Origin: Cyclobacterium plantarum
Lineage (GTDB): Bacteria; Bacteroidota; Bacteroidia; Cytophagales; Cyclobacteriaceae
DNA length: 64,000 nt
Assembly: GCF_011290685.1 (NCBI RefSeq)
Contig: NZ_JAANYN010000011.1
Span: 1-64,000 of the forward strand
Reading direction: 5' to 3'
Shown: piece after piece, positions 9,105 through 17,352 of the stretch
Position numbering within the stretch: position 1 is the stretch's first letter
Layout of the letters: every line of letters begins with the position of its first letter
Made by a program: the position numbers and the translations under genes
Notes under the pieces: generated by a model
Databases searched by the model: none
Seen by the model: only the letters and a program-made list of their open reading frames with translations
Told to the model about the DNA's origin: nothing

Positions 9105-9554
9105 TTAGTTTAGCATTTCCTTTACTTTTTGGGAAATGACCTTTCCATCTGCCTTGCCTGCCAGTTTTTTGGTAGCTGCTCCCATGACCTTTCCCATATC
9201 CTTGGGTCCATCTGCTCCCGTTTCAGCGATAATGGCTTTCAATTCGGCTTCCAGTTCCGCTTCGCTCAACTGTTTGGGCAGGAATTCCTGAATGACCTGC
9301 AACTCGGAATTTTCCAGAGCGGCCAGATCCTTGCGGTCCTGTTTCTCAAAAATCTCAATAGAGTCCTTGCGTTGCTTGGCGGCTTTGGTCAAGAGCTGGA
9401 TTTCCTCCGCCTCAGCCAAACCTTTCTCTCCGCTTCCCTTTGTTTCTTCCAGCATTATCAGCGACTTAATGGCACGGAGCGCACGGAGCCTGTCCTTATC
9501 TTTGGCCAGCATGGCTTGTTTGATTTCTTTTTCTATGTTGATTTTTAAACTCAT
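9105..9554 (-). CDS. GatB/YqeY domain protein
   Basis: A 149-residue YqeY-like protein, all helical. The N-terminal helical region (LKINIEKEIKQAMLAKDKDRLRALRAIKSLI) and the C-terminal LSEAELEAELKAIIAE...GKVMGAATKKLAGKADG stretch match the tRNA-binding tail domain shared with GatB, the amidotransferase subunit that corrects Glu-tRNA(Gln). Stand-alone YqeY proteins are widespread, and their precise job is unclear. It is the first gene of a three-gene minus-strand set and is divergent from pdxJ. Confidence 0.92.
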   Translation of the reverse strand: MSLKINIEKEIKQAMLAKDKDRLRALRAIKSLIMLEETKGSGEKGLAEAEEIQLLTKAAKQRKDSIEIFEKQDRKDLAALENSELQVIQEFLPKQLSEAELEAELKAIIAETGADGPKDMGKVMGAATKKLAGKADGKVISQKVKEMLN

Positions 9555-9690
9555 GGCTTTGAAATTTAGATTTTAGGTACCTTTGCTTCTCTGATTTCTA
9601 TTTAAAATTAAAAACGCCTTACCTTTAACGGTATTACCAATGTTGCAGCAATATATTTAATTTAGTGCAAAATTAGCTGATATTTGGAAC

Positions 9691-10413
9691 ATGACGAAAT
9701 TAAGTGTTAACATAAATAAAATTGCGACCCTCAGGAATGCCCGTGGTGCCAATAACCCGGATGTGGTCAAAGTTGCCCTGGATGCCGAGCGCTTTGGAGC
9801 CCAGGGCATCACTGTTCACCCCAGACCGGATGAAAGGCACATCCGGTACGCTGATGTGATGGAACTGAAAGACAAGGTACATACAGAGTTTAATATAGAA
9901 GGCTATCCCGATCAGCGGTATATGGAGATCATCCGGCTTGCGCGCCCGGCCCAGGCCACCCTGGTTCCTGATCCGCCTGAAGCCCTGACTTCCAATACAG
10001 GCTGGGACACCTTAAAACACCAGGATATGCTGAGGGATATTATCGCAGAATTGCATGAATATGGAGTAAGAACCTCCATTTTCATCAATCCGGAAGCCAA
10101 ATACTTTGAAGCAGCCAAAGCCACCGGCACCGACCGGGTGGAGCTGTACACGGAACCCTATGCCAGCCTGTATCTTCAAGATAAGGAAATGGCGGTGGCC
10201 CCCTATGTGGAAGTGGCTAATTTGGCCCGGGAGCTTAACCTTGGCATTAATGCCGGGCATGATCTGGACCTGCATAACCTCAAATACCTGAAAGAAAAAA
10301 TTCCCTTTCTGGACGAGGTATCCATCGGCCATGCCCTGGTTTGTGATGCCTTGTATTATGGCCTGGAAAACACCATCCAAATGTACCGGAGACAACTGGA
10401 AACCGAAAACTAA
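9691..10413 (+). CDS. pdxJ: Pyridoxine 5'-phosphate synthase
   Basis: A 240-residue TIM-barrel enzyme that condenses deoxyxylulose 5-phosphate with 3-amino-1-hydroxyacetone 1-phosphate to make pyridoxine 5'-phosphate, the last step of DXP-dependent B6 synthesis. The opening [16 protein letters not shown], the phosphate-binding [11 protein letters not shown] and the C-terminal [14 protein letters not shown] and [10 protein letters not shown] motifs are all intact. It is followed after 6 nt by an alpha/beta hydrolase and is divergent from yqeY. A B6-related flavoprotein-like gene lies at 25.4 kb but is not linked. Confidence 0.97.
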   Translation: MTKLSVNINKIATLRNARGANNPDVVKVALDAERFGAQGITVHPRPDERHIRYADVMELKDKVHTEFNIEGYPDQRYMEIIRLARPAQATLVPDPPEALTSNTGWDTLKHQDMLRDIIAELHEYGVRTSIFINPEAKYFEAAKATGTDRVELYTEPYASLYLQDKEMAVAPYVEVANLARELNLGINAGHDLDLHNLKYLKEKIPFLDEVSIGHALVCDALYYGLENTIQMYRRQLETEN

Positions 10414-10419
10414 ACACCA

Positions 10420-11181
10420 ATGAAACTTAACTTTAAAAAAAGTGGGCAAGGCAAGCCACTGATCATCCTTCATGGACTGTTTGGCTCTGCGGATAACTGG
10501 ATGGGAATTGCCAAAAGCCTGGAAGAAAACTATACCCTGTATCTCGTTGACCAGCGCAATCATGGCGATTCTCCCCATGCTGAAGAATGGAATTATGCGG
10601 CAATGGCAGCCGATCTCCATGAATTGCTGGAAGCAGAGGGTCTGGATCGCGTGTACCTGCTGGGGCATTCGATGGGAGGAAAAACAGCTATGAAAATGGC
10701 CCTGATGTACCCGGAAAGGGTTGAAAAATTAGTCGTGGCAGATATCGCCCCCAGGCCTTACCCCGTTCATCACCAAACCATCCTGGAAGCCCTGAATGCA
10801 GTACATCCCGGAAAACTGGCTTCCAGAAAGGAAGCAGAAGATATATTGGCCAAATACATCAGCGAAAAGGGTATCCGGCAGTTTTTATTGAAAAACCTGA
10901 CCAGAGTGGACGGGGCTTTTGCCTGGAAGATCAACCTGCCGGTGATCACCCAACAAATAGAAAATGTAGGTGAGGCCATCGATTCGGACAAGCCTTTTGA
11001 AAAGCCCGTTTTGTTTATGGGAGGGGCCAATTCGGATTATATCAAAAACAGTGACAAAGAAGCTATAGAAAAGCTTTTTCCTGACAACCGGATTATTCAC
11101 ATCAAAAATGCAGGGCATTGGTTGCATGCGGAGCAGCCAGATGCAGTAGTGGCCACTTTGAAAGCCTTTCTTGACGCTTAG
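10420..11181 (+). CDS. Alpha/beta-fold hydrolase, YbfF-like esterase
   Basis: A 253-residue alpha/beta hydrolase. The oxyanion motif HGLFGSADNW (about 19-28), the nucleophile elbow GHSMGG (Ser near 89) and the C-terminal catalytic His in AGHWLHAEQP are all present. The sequence is closest in feel to the E. coli YbfF group of small acyl-ester or thioester hydrolases. It has no signal peptide, so it is cytoplasmic. It is 6 nt behind pdxJ and likely co-transcribed. Substrate unknown. Confidence 0.9.
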   Translation: MKLNFKKSGQGKPLIILHGLFGSADNWMGIAKSLEENYTLYLVDQRNHGDSPHAEEWNYAAMAADLHELLEAEGLDRVYLLGHSMGGKTAMKMALMYPERVEKLVVADIAPRPYPVHHQTILEALNAVHPGKLASRKEAEDILAKYISEKGIRQFLLKNLTRVDGAFAWKINLPVITQQIENVGEAIDSDKPFEKPVLFMGGANSDYIKNSDKEAIEKLFPDNRIIHIKNAGHWLHAEQPDAVVATLKAFLDA

Positions 11182-11656
11182 GGCATTCCGCCATTGAAAA
11201 AAAGCAGTAAAATTGGAAATGGGCCTCCGTATCCGTTCGGACTGTTGCGGGTGCGTAAGCTATTTTCAATAAGTTATACTATTTAATATCGCAGCCTACC
11301 GATGACAACACCTACCGTCATCACGAGCACAGCGGGCTTCGGCAGGCTCAGCCTAAAAAGCGAATCGATTCGGAGCGGCGGCATTAATCCATCGGGAAAT
11401 GGGAATAGGATCGAAAGGTCGTCCACGTACCCCCCTCGGACTGCCGCGGGTGCATGGCTATTTCAGATTCCTTTTTATTCCCGTCTTCACCCTCTCAGAG
11501 ACGACCAAACCCATCATTGGTAGACCTAACATTTTAAAAAACGCAGAAACTAGGAATGATTAAGAGCTTTTTGTAATATATGGGAATCCTCCAGGCGGAT
11601 ATTTTTTTAATTCCTTATCAATTGGTTACATTTAAAATATTCGCAAAAAAAGAATC
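11182..11656. other. Noncoding stretch with a short dispersed repeat
   Basis: No convincing gene. Reading frames here (for example 11302-11523) are low-complexity and unlike proteins. Bases 11493-11559 are closely repeated at 11966-12031; both copies contain the exact string 'attttaaaaaacgcagaaa' preceded by 'ctctcag(a/t)gacg'. The two copies bracket the small membrane-protein gene at 11657. Confidence 0.45.
11493..11559 (+). repeat. Short dispersed repeat, copy 1
   Basis: About 67 bp related to bases 11966-12031 in the same orientation. The shared core is 'acattttaaaaaacgcagaaa' with a diverged left flank (ctctcagagacgac versus ctctcagtgacgtt) and right flank (actaggaatga versus tcgggatga). 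No coding potential and no clear hairpin. Confidence 0.55.
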
Positions 11657-11956
11657 ATGAACGGCATAATTAAAAGCAGGGAACAGCTTAAGAAATGGAA
11701 CATTCGTAGCAGTACGCTAACCCTGGCCATCTACATCCTTTATGGGGTCTTTTATCGCTTGGATCTGCCTTTATGGTATGAGTACTCCCTGATTGCCATT
11801 ACCCTTTTTAACCTGCTGCTGGTAAGTATACTTCTTTACATTAGTTTGGTAAACAGGCAGCTGGTGGATCATTTAAAAACGGCTGTTTTTTTAGGTATTT
11901 TCAGATTGGCAATCAATTTGGTATTGTTGATGCTGATTGTGAATAATAGCTTTTAA
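11657..11956 (+). CDS. Small multi-span membrane protein, unknown function
   Basis: A 99-residue protein with three hydrophobic segments (about 20-35, 42-65, 75-96) separated by short charged loops (REQLKKWN at the start, NRQLVDHLK between the last two). It has no recognisable family signature. It stands alone between two copies of a short dispersed repeat. The hydrophobic pattern and normal codon use favour a real gene, but nothing indicates a role. Confidence 0.55.
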   Translation: MNGIIKSREQLKKWNIRSSTLTLAIYILYGVFYRLDLPLWYEYSLIAITLFNLLLVSILLYISLVNRQLVDHLKTAVFLGIFRLAINLVLLMLIVNNSF

Positions 11957-12301
11957 CCTGGGTTCTCTCAGTGACGTTGGAACCCCTCATTGCGAGACCT
12001 GACATTTTAAAAAACGCAGAAATCGGGATGACGGTGGATTTTCGACGGGGGTTATCATGTTGAAAATCAAATACCTAACAAATACGTCATCGGTAGCCCC
12101 GCAAAGCAATCTAAACCGGAGTGCTCACATAAGTTCATCCAAGAAAAACAGTAAAATCGGAAAATTTCCTGGCCTACGTTAATAACAGATGCCAAAGCGG
12201 GTAAAAGTGCATGTTTTTTCTGGGTGCGGGTTTTCCAGGGTCAGCAGAAGCTCATTTTTTTTATGAAGTATTCATTCGGGCAAATATTGTTCTTTGACCT
12301 A
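11957..12301. other. Noncoding stretch with repeat copies
   Basis: Bases 11966-12031 are the second copy of the ~67-bp repeat at 11493. Near 12083 is another 'acgtcatcggtag' motif like those at the window start. No open frame with protein-like composition is present. Nothing else is recognised. Confidence 0.4.
11966..12031 (+). repeat. Short dispersed repeat, copy 2
   Basis: Direct repeat of 11493-11559, same orientation, sharing a ~20-bp exact core 'attttaaaaaacgcagaaa' and weaker flanks. Confidence 0.55.
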
Positions 12302-12541
12302 TTATCCCCCAAATTTTCTCCACAAATAAATCAATAAGGTCAAGAGCAAACTAAGCAGAATACTTGTTCCCAGGGGAAAATAGAAGGTGAAATTTTCTCT
12401 CTTGAAGACCATATCTCCGGGTATGCCTTTAAAACCAGGAAATTTGGGCAGCCACCAGAGCAGCAATCCGGCGACCAATAACAGCAGTCCGACAAAAATA
12501 AGTACTTTTGCCAGTGAAGGCATTCCATTTTCCATAAACAA
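12302..12541 (-). CDS. DUF2905-type small membrane protein
   Basis: A 79-residue protein with two transmembrane segments (about 10-30 and 54-72). The loop between them, FPGFKGIPGDMVFKRENFTFYFPLGTSIL, is the signature of the DUF2905 family: G-(L/I)-PGD followed by an aromatic, Pro-Leu-rich entry to the second helix. An alternative start at the internal Met3 is possible. Function unknown. It is divergent from the adjacent methyltransferase, with only 5 nt between the two start codons. Confidence 0.85.
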   Translation of the reverse strand: MFMENGMPSLAKVLIFVGLLLLVAGLLLWWLPKFPGFKGIPGDMVFKRENFTFYFPLGTSILLSLLLTLLIYLWRKFGG

Positions 12542-12546
12542 AAATA

Positions 12547-13260
12547 ATGAAAGCTAAGGGAATATTATACCTGATACCAAATGTATTGGTGCTTGAAACA
12601 GGCCTTGATATGATGGCCCCGGTGGTCAAAAATGTAATTGCGGCCACTTCCTATTACCTGGTGGAGGATTTCCGGACAGTCAGAAGATTCATCAGCAGCC
12701 TGAAATTGGGACTTAATCTCGAAGAGATTCATATGGAAAAGCTGGACAAAAAGACGCCTGACCCTCAGGTTAGGAAACTCCTTGATCCTGTATTGAATGG
12801 ACAGGATGCCGGAATTATTTCAGAAGCCGGTTGCCCGGGCATTGCCGATCCCGGGGCCAGGGCCGTGGCCTGGGCCCATCAGCTGGGCATCAGGGTGGTG
12901 CCTTTACCAGGCCCCTCGTCCATGTTTCTGGCGCTGATGGGCTCCGGGTTTAACGGGCAGGCCTTCACATTTAGTGGGTACCTGCCCATCGAGCGAAAAG
13001 AGCGGATCAAGGCCATCAAAGAACTGGAAACAAGGGCACTAAAGGAAAACACCACCCAACTGTTTATGGAAACTCCTTTCCGAAACAACCGCCTGCTGGA
13101 AGATTTGCTGGAGCAGCTGGATGCAAAGACCCTGCTTTGTATTGCCAGTGAGCTGACCGGGGAAGGGGAGATGATCCGTACCAGGAAAGTGGCGGACTGG
13201 CGTAAGGAAAAACCGGATTTGCACAAGATACCGGCGGTATTTTTGATTGGGTTGTCTTAA
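12547..13260 (+). CDS. Tetrapyrrole-methylase-family SAM methyltransferase (RsmI-like)
   Basis: A 237-residue methyltransferase of the TP-methylase fold. The family's phosphate/SAM motifs are visible: ISEAGCPGIADPGARAVAWA (about 96-115) and VVPLPGPSSMFLALMGSGF (about 118-136), followed by FSGYLP and FMETPFRN. These motifs are those of RsmI, the 16S rRNA C1402 ribose methyltransferase. However, the N-terminus (GILYLIPNVL) and overall length differ from canonical RsmI (~280 aa), so this is probably the Bacteroidota RsmI-like paralog of unknown substrate. Divergent from DUF2905. Confidence 0.85.
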   Translation: MKAKGILYLIPNVLVLETGLDMMAPVVKNVIAATSYYLVEDFRTVRRFISSLKLGLNLEEIHMEKLDKKTPDPQVRKLLDPVLNGQDAGIISEAGCPGIADPGARAVAWAHQLGIRVVPLPGPSSMFLALMGSGFNGQAFTFSGYLPIERKERIKAIKELETRALKENTTQLFMETPFRNNRLLEDLLEQLDAKTLLCIASELTGEGEMIRTRKVADWRKEKPDLHKIPAVFLIGLS

Positions 13261-13282
13261 ATAAAAACTAAAAATCGACCGC

Positions 13283-13925
13283 TACTGGGTGAAGCATGTC
13301 ACTTCACCCTGCTATCTTCGCTGTTGTAAAAAGAAAAAAGCCGCCTAAAAGCCATTTGCAATGGCTGAACGTACATGTTTCCGGGAAAGAGTTTTAAACG
13401 GTCTGTCCAACGGATCCGGCATTACAAATGCCTCGCTGGCGTAAACTAAATACTACAAGGGATGTAGTTACACCTACACCCAGTCCTGGGAAAAGAATAG
13501 AGACTGGGTGAAGTATGCCACTTCACCCTGATATCTTCGCTATCGTAAAAAGAAAAAAGCCGCTTAAAAGCCATTTGCAATGGCTGAACGTACACGTTTC
13601 CGGGAAAGATTTTTAAACGGTCTGTCCAATGTATCCGGCATTACAAATGCCTCGCTAGCGTTAAAAATTTAATAAAAGGGATGTAGTTGCAAACTACACC
13701 CAGTCCCGTAAAAAGAATAGAGACTGGGTGAAGCATGTCACTTCACCCTGCTATCTTCGCTATCGTAAAAAGTAAAAAGCCGCCTAAAAGCCATTTGCAA
13801 TGGCTAAACGTACACGTTTCCGGGAAAGATTTTTAAACGGTCTGTACAACGGATCCGGCATTACAAATGCCTCTTCGGCGTTAAAAAATAGGATAAAAGG
13901 AATGTAGTTACACACCCAGCCAAGG
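13283..13925 (+). repeat. Tandem array of ~220-bp hairpin-rich noncoding repeat (three copies)
   Basis: Three head-to-tail copies begin with 'actgggtgaag' at 13284, 13503 and 13723 (periods 219 and 220). Each unit carries the same set of inverted repeats. H1 is GGGTGAAG/CTTCACCC with a 7-nt loop (13287-13309 in copy 1). H2 is GCCATT-tgc-AATGGC. H3 is GGCATT-acaa-ATGCC. A closing element ends '(c)acccag(t)' and can pair with the start of the next unit. Substitutions between copies mostly fall outside the stems. No protein is encoded. The layout resembles REP/BIME-type elements moved by RAYT transposases, but no such transposase is in the window. Confidence 0.8.
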
Positions 13926-13927
13926 AG

Positions 13928-14001
13928 AGCTTCCGGATTTAATCACCTTTTTCGCTTTGTCGTAATAAAAGGGATCGTCCAGGTTCCGGTCGGAAAACCA
14001 A
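13928..14001 (-). pseudogene. Fragment of a redoxin-like gene related to 17353-18066
   Basis: Translated on the minus strand, about 24 codons read WFSDRNLDDPFYYDKAKKVI, which aligns with WFTDRKMDYPFYYDTERKVI in the secreted protein at 17353-18066 (13 of 20 identical by eye). The frame has no start codon and is cut on its downstream side by the hairpin array at 13925 and on its upstream side by the outer-membrane-protein gene end at 14002. It is a remnant of a paralog, left by rearrangement. Confidence 0.7.
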
Positions 14002-14562
14002 TTAAAAACTCTTCCCTAAACTTATTCCTCCCCAAAGCGGAACAAATTTTCGGAATCCTTCATTATTGAAATCAAGCGAAATAAAGGGTGTATAGCCTAT
14101 CCTGAAAAAGAATCCGCCCTCAGGTTTTTGGTACCTGTAGCCTACCCTCAGGGGTACCACCGCATCCAACGTAACTTTATCTCTGAATTCTGAAGTATTC
14201 TGATTTTGTTCACCGATTACCGTTAAATAGGTCATAAAGCCAGTACCTATTTCCAAATGATGGGAGGACCTGCCAAATAGGGCGTTAATTTCTAACGGTA
14301 GTGTGGGAAGCCAATGGACCGATTTGGATGTATTGTAAGGCAGTTCCGATCGGTCGTCTCGCCACATCGAAAAACCAGCACTGGCTGACAACTTAAGTTC
14401 TCCTTTTTGGTGAAAGATACGGGCATAGCTGGCCGCATACCTCCCCGCATTTCCTCCTACCTCGAGATAAACCGCATTTTTGGCGGTAAAGGCCTTGGAA
14501 TCGGCTTGGGAGAAGCCTTCAAAGACAAAGGCAAATGTTAGCAATAGGAGAAAAAGTCGCAT
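14002..14562 (-). CDS. Predicted outer-membrane protein, unknown function
   Basis: A 186-residue protein with a signal peptide (1-18, ending GFSQA). The remainder alternates aromatic and small residues in the manner of an outer-membrane barrel (YLEVGGNAGRYAASYARIF, HHLEIGTGFMTYLTVI, FFFRIGYTPFISL). The C-terminus ends in GGISLGKSF, with the terminal Phe typical of BAM substrates. No named family is recognised. It borders a gene fragment and a repeat array, so the neighbourhood has been rearranged, but this frame looks intact. Confidence 0.65.
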   Translation of the reverse strand: MRLFLLLLTFAFVFEGFSQADSKAFTAKNAVYLEVGGNAGRYAASYARIFHQKGELKLSASAGFSMWRDDRSELPYNTSKSVHWLPTLPLEINALFGRSSHHLEIGTGFMTYLTVIGEQNQNTSEFRDKVTLDAVVPLRVGYRYQKPEGGFFFRIGYTPFISLDFNNEGFRKFVPLWGGISLGKSF

Positions 14563-15154
14563 TTTGAATTTAACAAGAAGAAAATTATCCCCCCTCCATG
14601 GCGTTGGGCTTTTTCTGGATTCAGCGTATCAACTAGCTTCAAAGTGAGTCTGTTAGATAAATTAAAACGTTAATTCTAAAGTAAAACTAAAAGCCCAATA
14701 AAACAAATGGATCGACTTGATTTTTAGGCATATTATAAAAATACCAAGATGATTTATTATTATTTTATTCAAATAGGGATAATATAAATTTTAATTGAGT
14801 ATAAATCTATTCATTCCAATAATTACAACGGTGATATCCTGATATATGCGGCATTAATCTGTTGAACATCTGGGTAATACGGTTCTTTATTAGTTTTAGG
14901 CCCTTGCAATGCCGGATTGCATTAGAAATGCGTAAATGGATAAGGATTTTTGAAAATGGATGTGCATAGCCAGTGCAAATGGCTTTTGGTCGGTACCATC
15001 AGGTTGACATCATCGAAAATACAAGGGTGAGGAGGCATACTCACCCAGCCAGAGATAAAATTTTACATTCAGCGTATGGGTGTAATTTTCACTTTTTCTT
15101 GTAAACCTATTTTAAATGGTTCTAAGGTATGGAATCGGCCTGGATAAAAACATA

Positions 15155-15245
15155 TCCCGCCCTTCCAGGGCTTACGAATAATCGGCTATCAATTCACGAT
15201 GGGCTTACACCCATCGCTTTGGTATTTCGCCCTTGAAGGGCTTGA
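15155..15245. repeat. Multi-hairpin palindromic element
   Basis: Three hairpins follow one another: GCCCT-tcc-AGGGC near 15161, a perfect CGATGGG/CCCATCG stem with a 6-nt loop at 15197-15216, and GCCCTTGAAGGGC near 15228-15241. The layout, with 'ttacacccatcg...tatttcgccct' between stems, looks like a dispersed palindromic repeat of the type common in Bacteroidota genomes. It differs in sequence from the ~220-bp array repeats. Noncoding. Confidence 0.55.
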
Positions 15246-15246
15246 T

Positions 15247-15450
15247 CCAATTTTTAATGCCTAAGAGGTAATGAAGCTTTGCAGTATCCCGAAAATAAAT
15301 TTTAGAAGATTTTACCAGTTGCTTTTTGACATTGATATGCCATGAGGGTAGTTCTGTTGTCAAAAAAGCATTTAGTACTCAATGGATTTTGCAAAGGTTG
15401 ATTTGCCAACCTGCCTCGGTCCAATGAGTCCGGTAACGGGAAAGTGGGTT
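15247..15450 (-). pseudogene. Remnant of an AAA_14/DUF4143 ATPase gene with internal deletion
   Basis: On the minus strand, an upstream piece (about 15375-15450) reads VTGLIGPRQVGKSTFAKSIE, the Walker A region of the AAA_14 ATPases (GPRQVGKT/S). It runs into a stop at 15373. Immediately downstream, in another frame (about 15247-15370), is LPSWHINVKKQLVKSSKIYF followed by RDTAKLHYLLGIKN. This matches the DUF4143 domain that ends the same proteins (typically N-x-x-K-R-L-V-K-S-P-K-x-Y-F-x-D-x-G-L-x-H-x-L-L-G). About 250-300 residues that normally separate the two are missing. Only the two ends of the gene survive. Confidence 0.75.
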
Positions 15451-15489
15451 ACCGAAAACAAAAATTCCGAATACAAGCTTCGCCCTATC

Positions 15490-15529
15490 ATCCCTGCAAA
15501 TTTATTATTTGATTTAAAATTGCAGGGAT
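15490..15529. repeat. Perfect 10-bp inverted repeat downstream of the beta-propeller gene
   Basis: ATCCCTGCAA (15490-15499) and TTGCAGGGAT (15520-15529) are exact inverted repeats separated by 20 AT-rich bases. It lies 50 nt past the stop of the minus-strand gene at 15579. It may act in transcription termination or mRNA 3'-end protection; there is no long T-run, so it is not a classic terminator. Confidence 0.5.
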
Positions 15530-15578
15530 AAATAAAATTCGCAACGGGTTTTTTAGGGGTCGGATCAAACCATGTTCA

Positions 15579-17195
15579 CTACCCGGGCATGGCGTCTTTC
15601 AATGTCAGCGATTGAAAGGCTTTTCGAACTACTTCCTTGTACCGCTCAAAAAAGTCACAACTGGTAAATCTGGTCACAATTATCCGACCCTCTTTTTCAA
15701 AGAGCGTATGTTCATTCGTGCTAAGGTACGCTTCACCCTTCGGATCCACAAATCGGCGTTTGTAGGTAATGGTGTAGCCATTTATCCCATTAGCCAGTTT
15801 CTCAATAGAGAGCTCGTCCAGTTGGTCGTTTGATCGATAATCCTCTGCACGTGAAGACAAATATTCCTCAACATCAAATGTTTCTTCTTTGGGAACCCCA
15901 ACGGTAAGTTGCATCGAAGCGCCGCAAACGGATTTATCAGCCGGGTTTTCTCTGACAAAAGTTGCCCCTGTGAGGTACAAACCGTCTCGCTCCCCCACCG
16001 ATTTCTTTTCTTCCAATGTCCAGCTGGGGGGATAGTTCCATCCTGCCGGCGGTTCTATCCGGAAATAATCATTCTCCGCGATAATTTTCTTGTCGGGTTG
16101 ACGAATGGGGTCTTGTTCTTTGCTGTTTTTCCCGTTCCCGGCGGATGACGCTTTCTCATTATCGGTGATTACGCCTTGATTTAAATCGTATTCGTAAAGC
16201 ACATCCTCCTTAAAAAAAGAAATCCCATACAATTTTTTGAATTCCTCAGAGTAAGTAAATGTAGTGATAGGCTGGTCCAGCCTAAAGCGGTCCAGTAAAT
16301 TTCCCTCCCAATCCCAGACTTCCAGGTGGGGTCGGAAGGTCTGAGAATTCTCTTCCACTTCCTTTTTGGGCATTCCTATATATAGCACATAAATGCGTTC
16401 CCTGCTGGCAAATGGATCCGCCCGGTAAATCCACATTTCCTCATCGGATGCGCTGTTGGAGGAGCTCTCCACGGCTATTCCCTGAAGAAGTTCCCCATCT
16501 CCACCATACAATCTGATTTGATTTTGGAACAAGTAGAATGCCGCCAACCTTCCATCTTCGGGGTTGGCCACCGTTCTTTTCCCATAATCCCGGAACAGGT
16601 TTGCCTGATCCTTATTTTCCCATGCGGCTGGCTCTGGGTATTCACCGAATCGGACCAATTCCTCATTTCGTCCCAGGTGGACCAAGCGGTGCTCCGGTGC
16701 TCCCGGTTTTGCATCCCCGATATCAGCAACATACACGGAGTCATTAACCAGGTGCAGCCCGTTAATCGGCCCGCCGGTATCGGAAATCAATGTATGTTGC
16801 TCTTCCCAGGTTGCTTTTTCCGCATGCAGTTTTATTTTGATCAACTGTGTACCCGAAAGCACCACGAGGTGCTCCCCATGGATTTTCAAGGAATTTCCAT
16901 TCACAAACTGGAACTCATCGGGGCCCTCACCGATGTTGCCAAATGCGTACTAGAAGGAAAAATCGGGCAGGTCATAGACTTTGAATAGATTTTCTTTCCC
17001 CTGGTCTAAGACCTCGGCTTTGTCAGCAGACACGACGATTTTATAAGGCATAAGTGCCGCATTGGCCAGGCCTACTTCTCTGGATTTCAGGGTTCCTGAT
17101 TCCGGAATTTGGCGGATTATTTTTTTGCCTTCCTCCCGGGGTTGGCAGGAAAAAAGAGCGAGGATAAAGGGAATGATAATTAGGTGGATTTTCAT
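15579..17195 (-). pseudogene. 6-bladed beta-propeller lipoprotein gene with in-frame amber codon
   Basis: A single frame of 538 codons is broken only by a TAG at codon 82 (16950-16952). The first part (MKIHLIIIPFILALFSCQ) is a lipoprotein signal with Cys at about 17. After the stop the same frame continues YAFGNIGEGPDEFQFVNGNS, the typical first-blade signature (F-G-x-I-G-x-G-P-x-E-F) of Bacteroidota 6-bladed propellers. The last ~160 residues (NDYFRIEPPAGWNYPPSW...TFVRENPADKSVCG...SLTLKDAMPG) look like a DcrB/PsbP-type domain fused to the propeller. A GTG at 16904 could start a shortened leaderless protein. This is either a recent nonsense mutation, readthrough or a sequencing error. Confidence 0.75.
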
Positions 17196-17352
17196 AGTGC
17201 TATAACAATACATGAGGCAGGCCATTTAGTCAAATTTATGTGATGGAATGGGCATTGTCCGTGACGAAAACAGCATCTTTCGCATCATTATTCGAAAGAG
17301 AGCCACCATGTGCCTCCGCACCGGCTCTTCGCCGGCAGAATTTAGTGGAGGC

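Larger units (their letters stand above)
14563..15578. other. Gene-poor stretch with hairpins and a decayed ATPase gene
   Basis: No intact gene. Bases 14563-14870 are AT-rich with nothing recognised. From about 14900 to 15060 come diverged relatives of the hairpin-repeat family (GGGTGAG/CTCACCC near 15028-15056; AGCCA/TGGCT near 14970-14990). Bases 15155-15245 form a different hairpin cluster, 15247-15450 hold remnants of an AAA_14/DUF4143 gene, and 15490-15529 is a perfect inverted repeat. These are listed separately. Confidence 0.6.

Noticed and set aside
10012-10668. 218-aa minus-strand frame opposite pdxJ and the hydrolase
   Set aside because: Overlaps two well-supported genes on the other strand and has no recognisable motif.
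11302-11523. 73-aa frame in the 11-kb intergenic region
   Set aside because: Low-complexity Ser/Thr/Arg composition, crosses a dispersed repeat, no motif.
13283-13925. CRISPR array
   Set aside because: Units are ~220 bp with no short unique spacers, and no cas genes are near; the hairpins fit a REP-type repeat.
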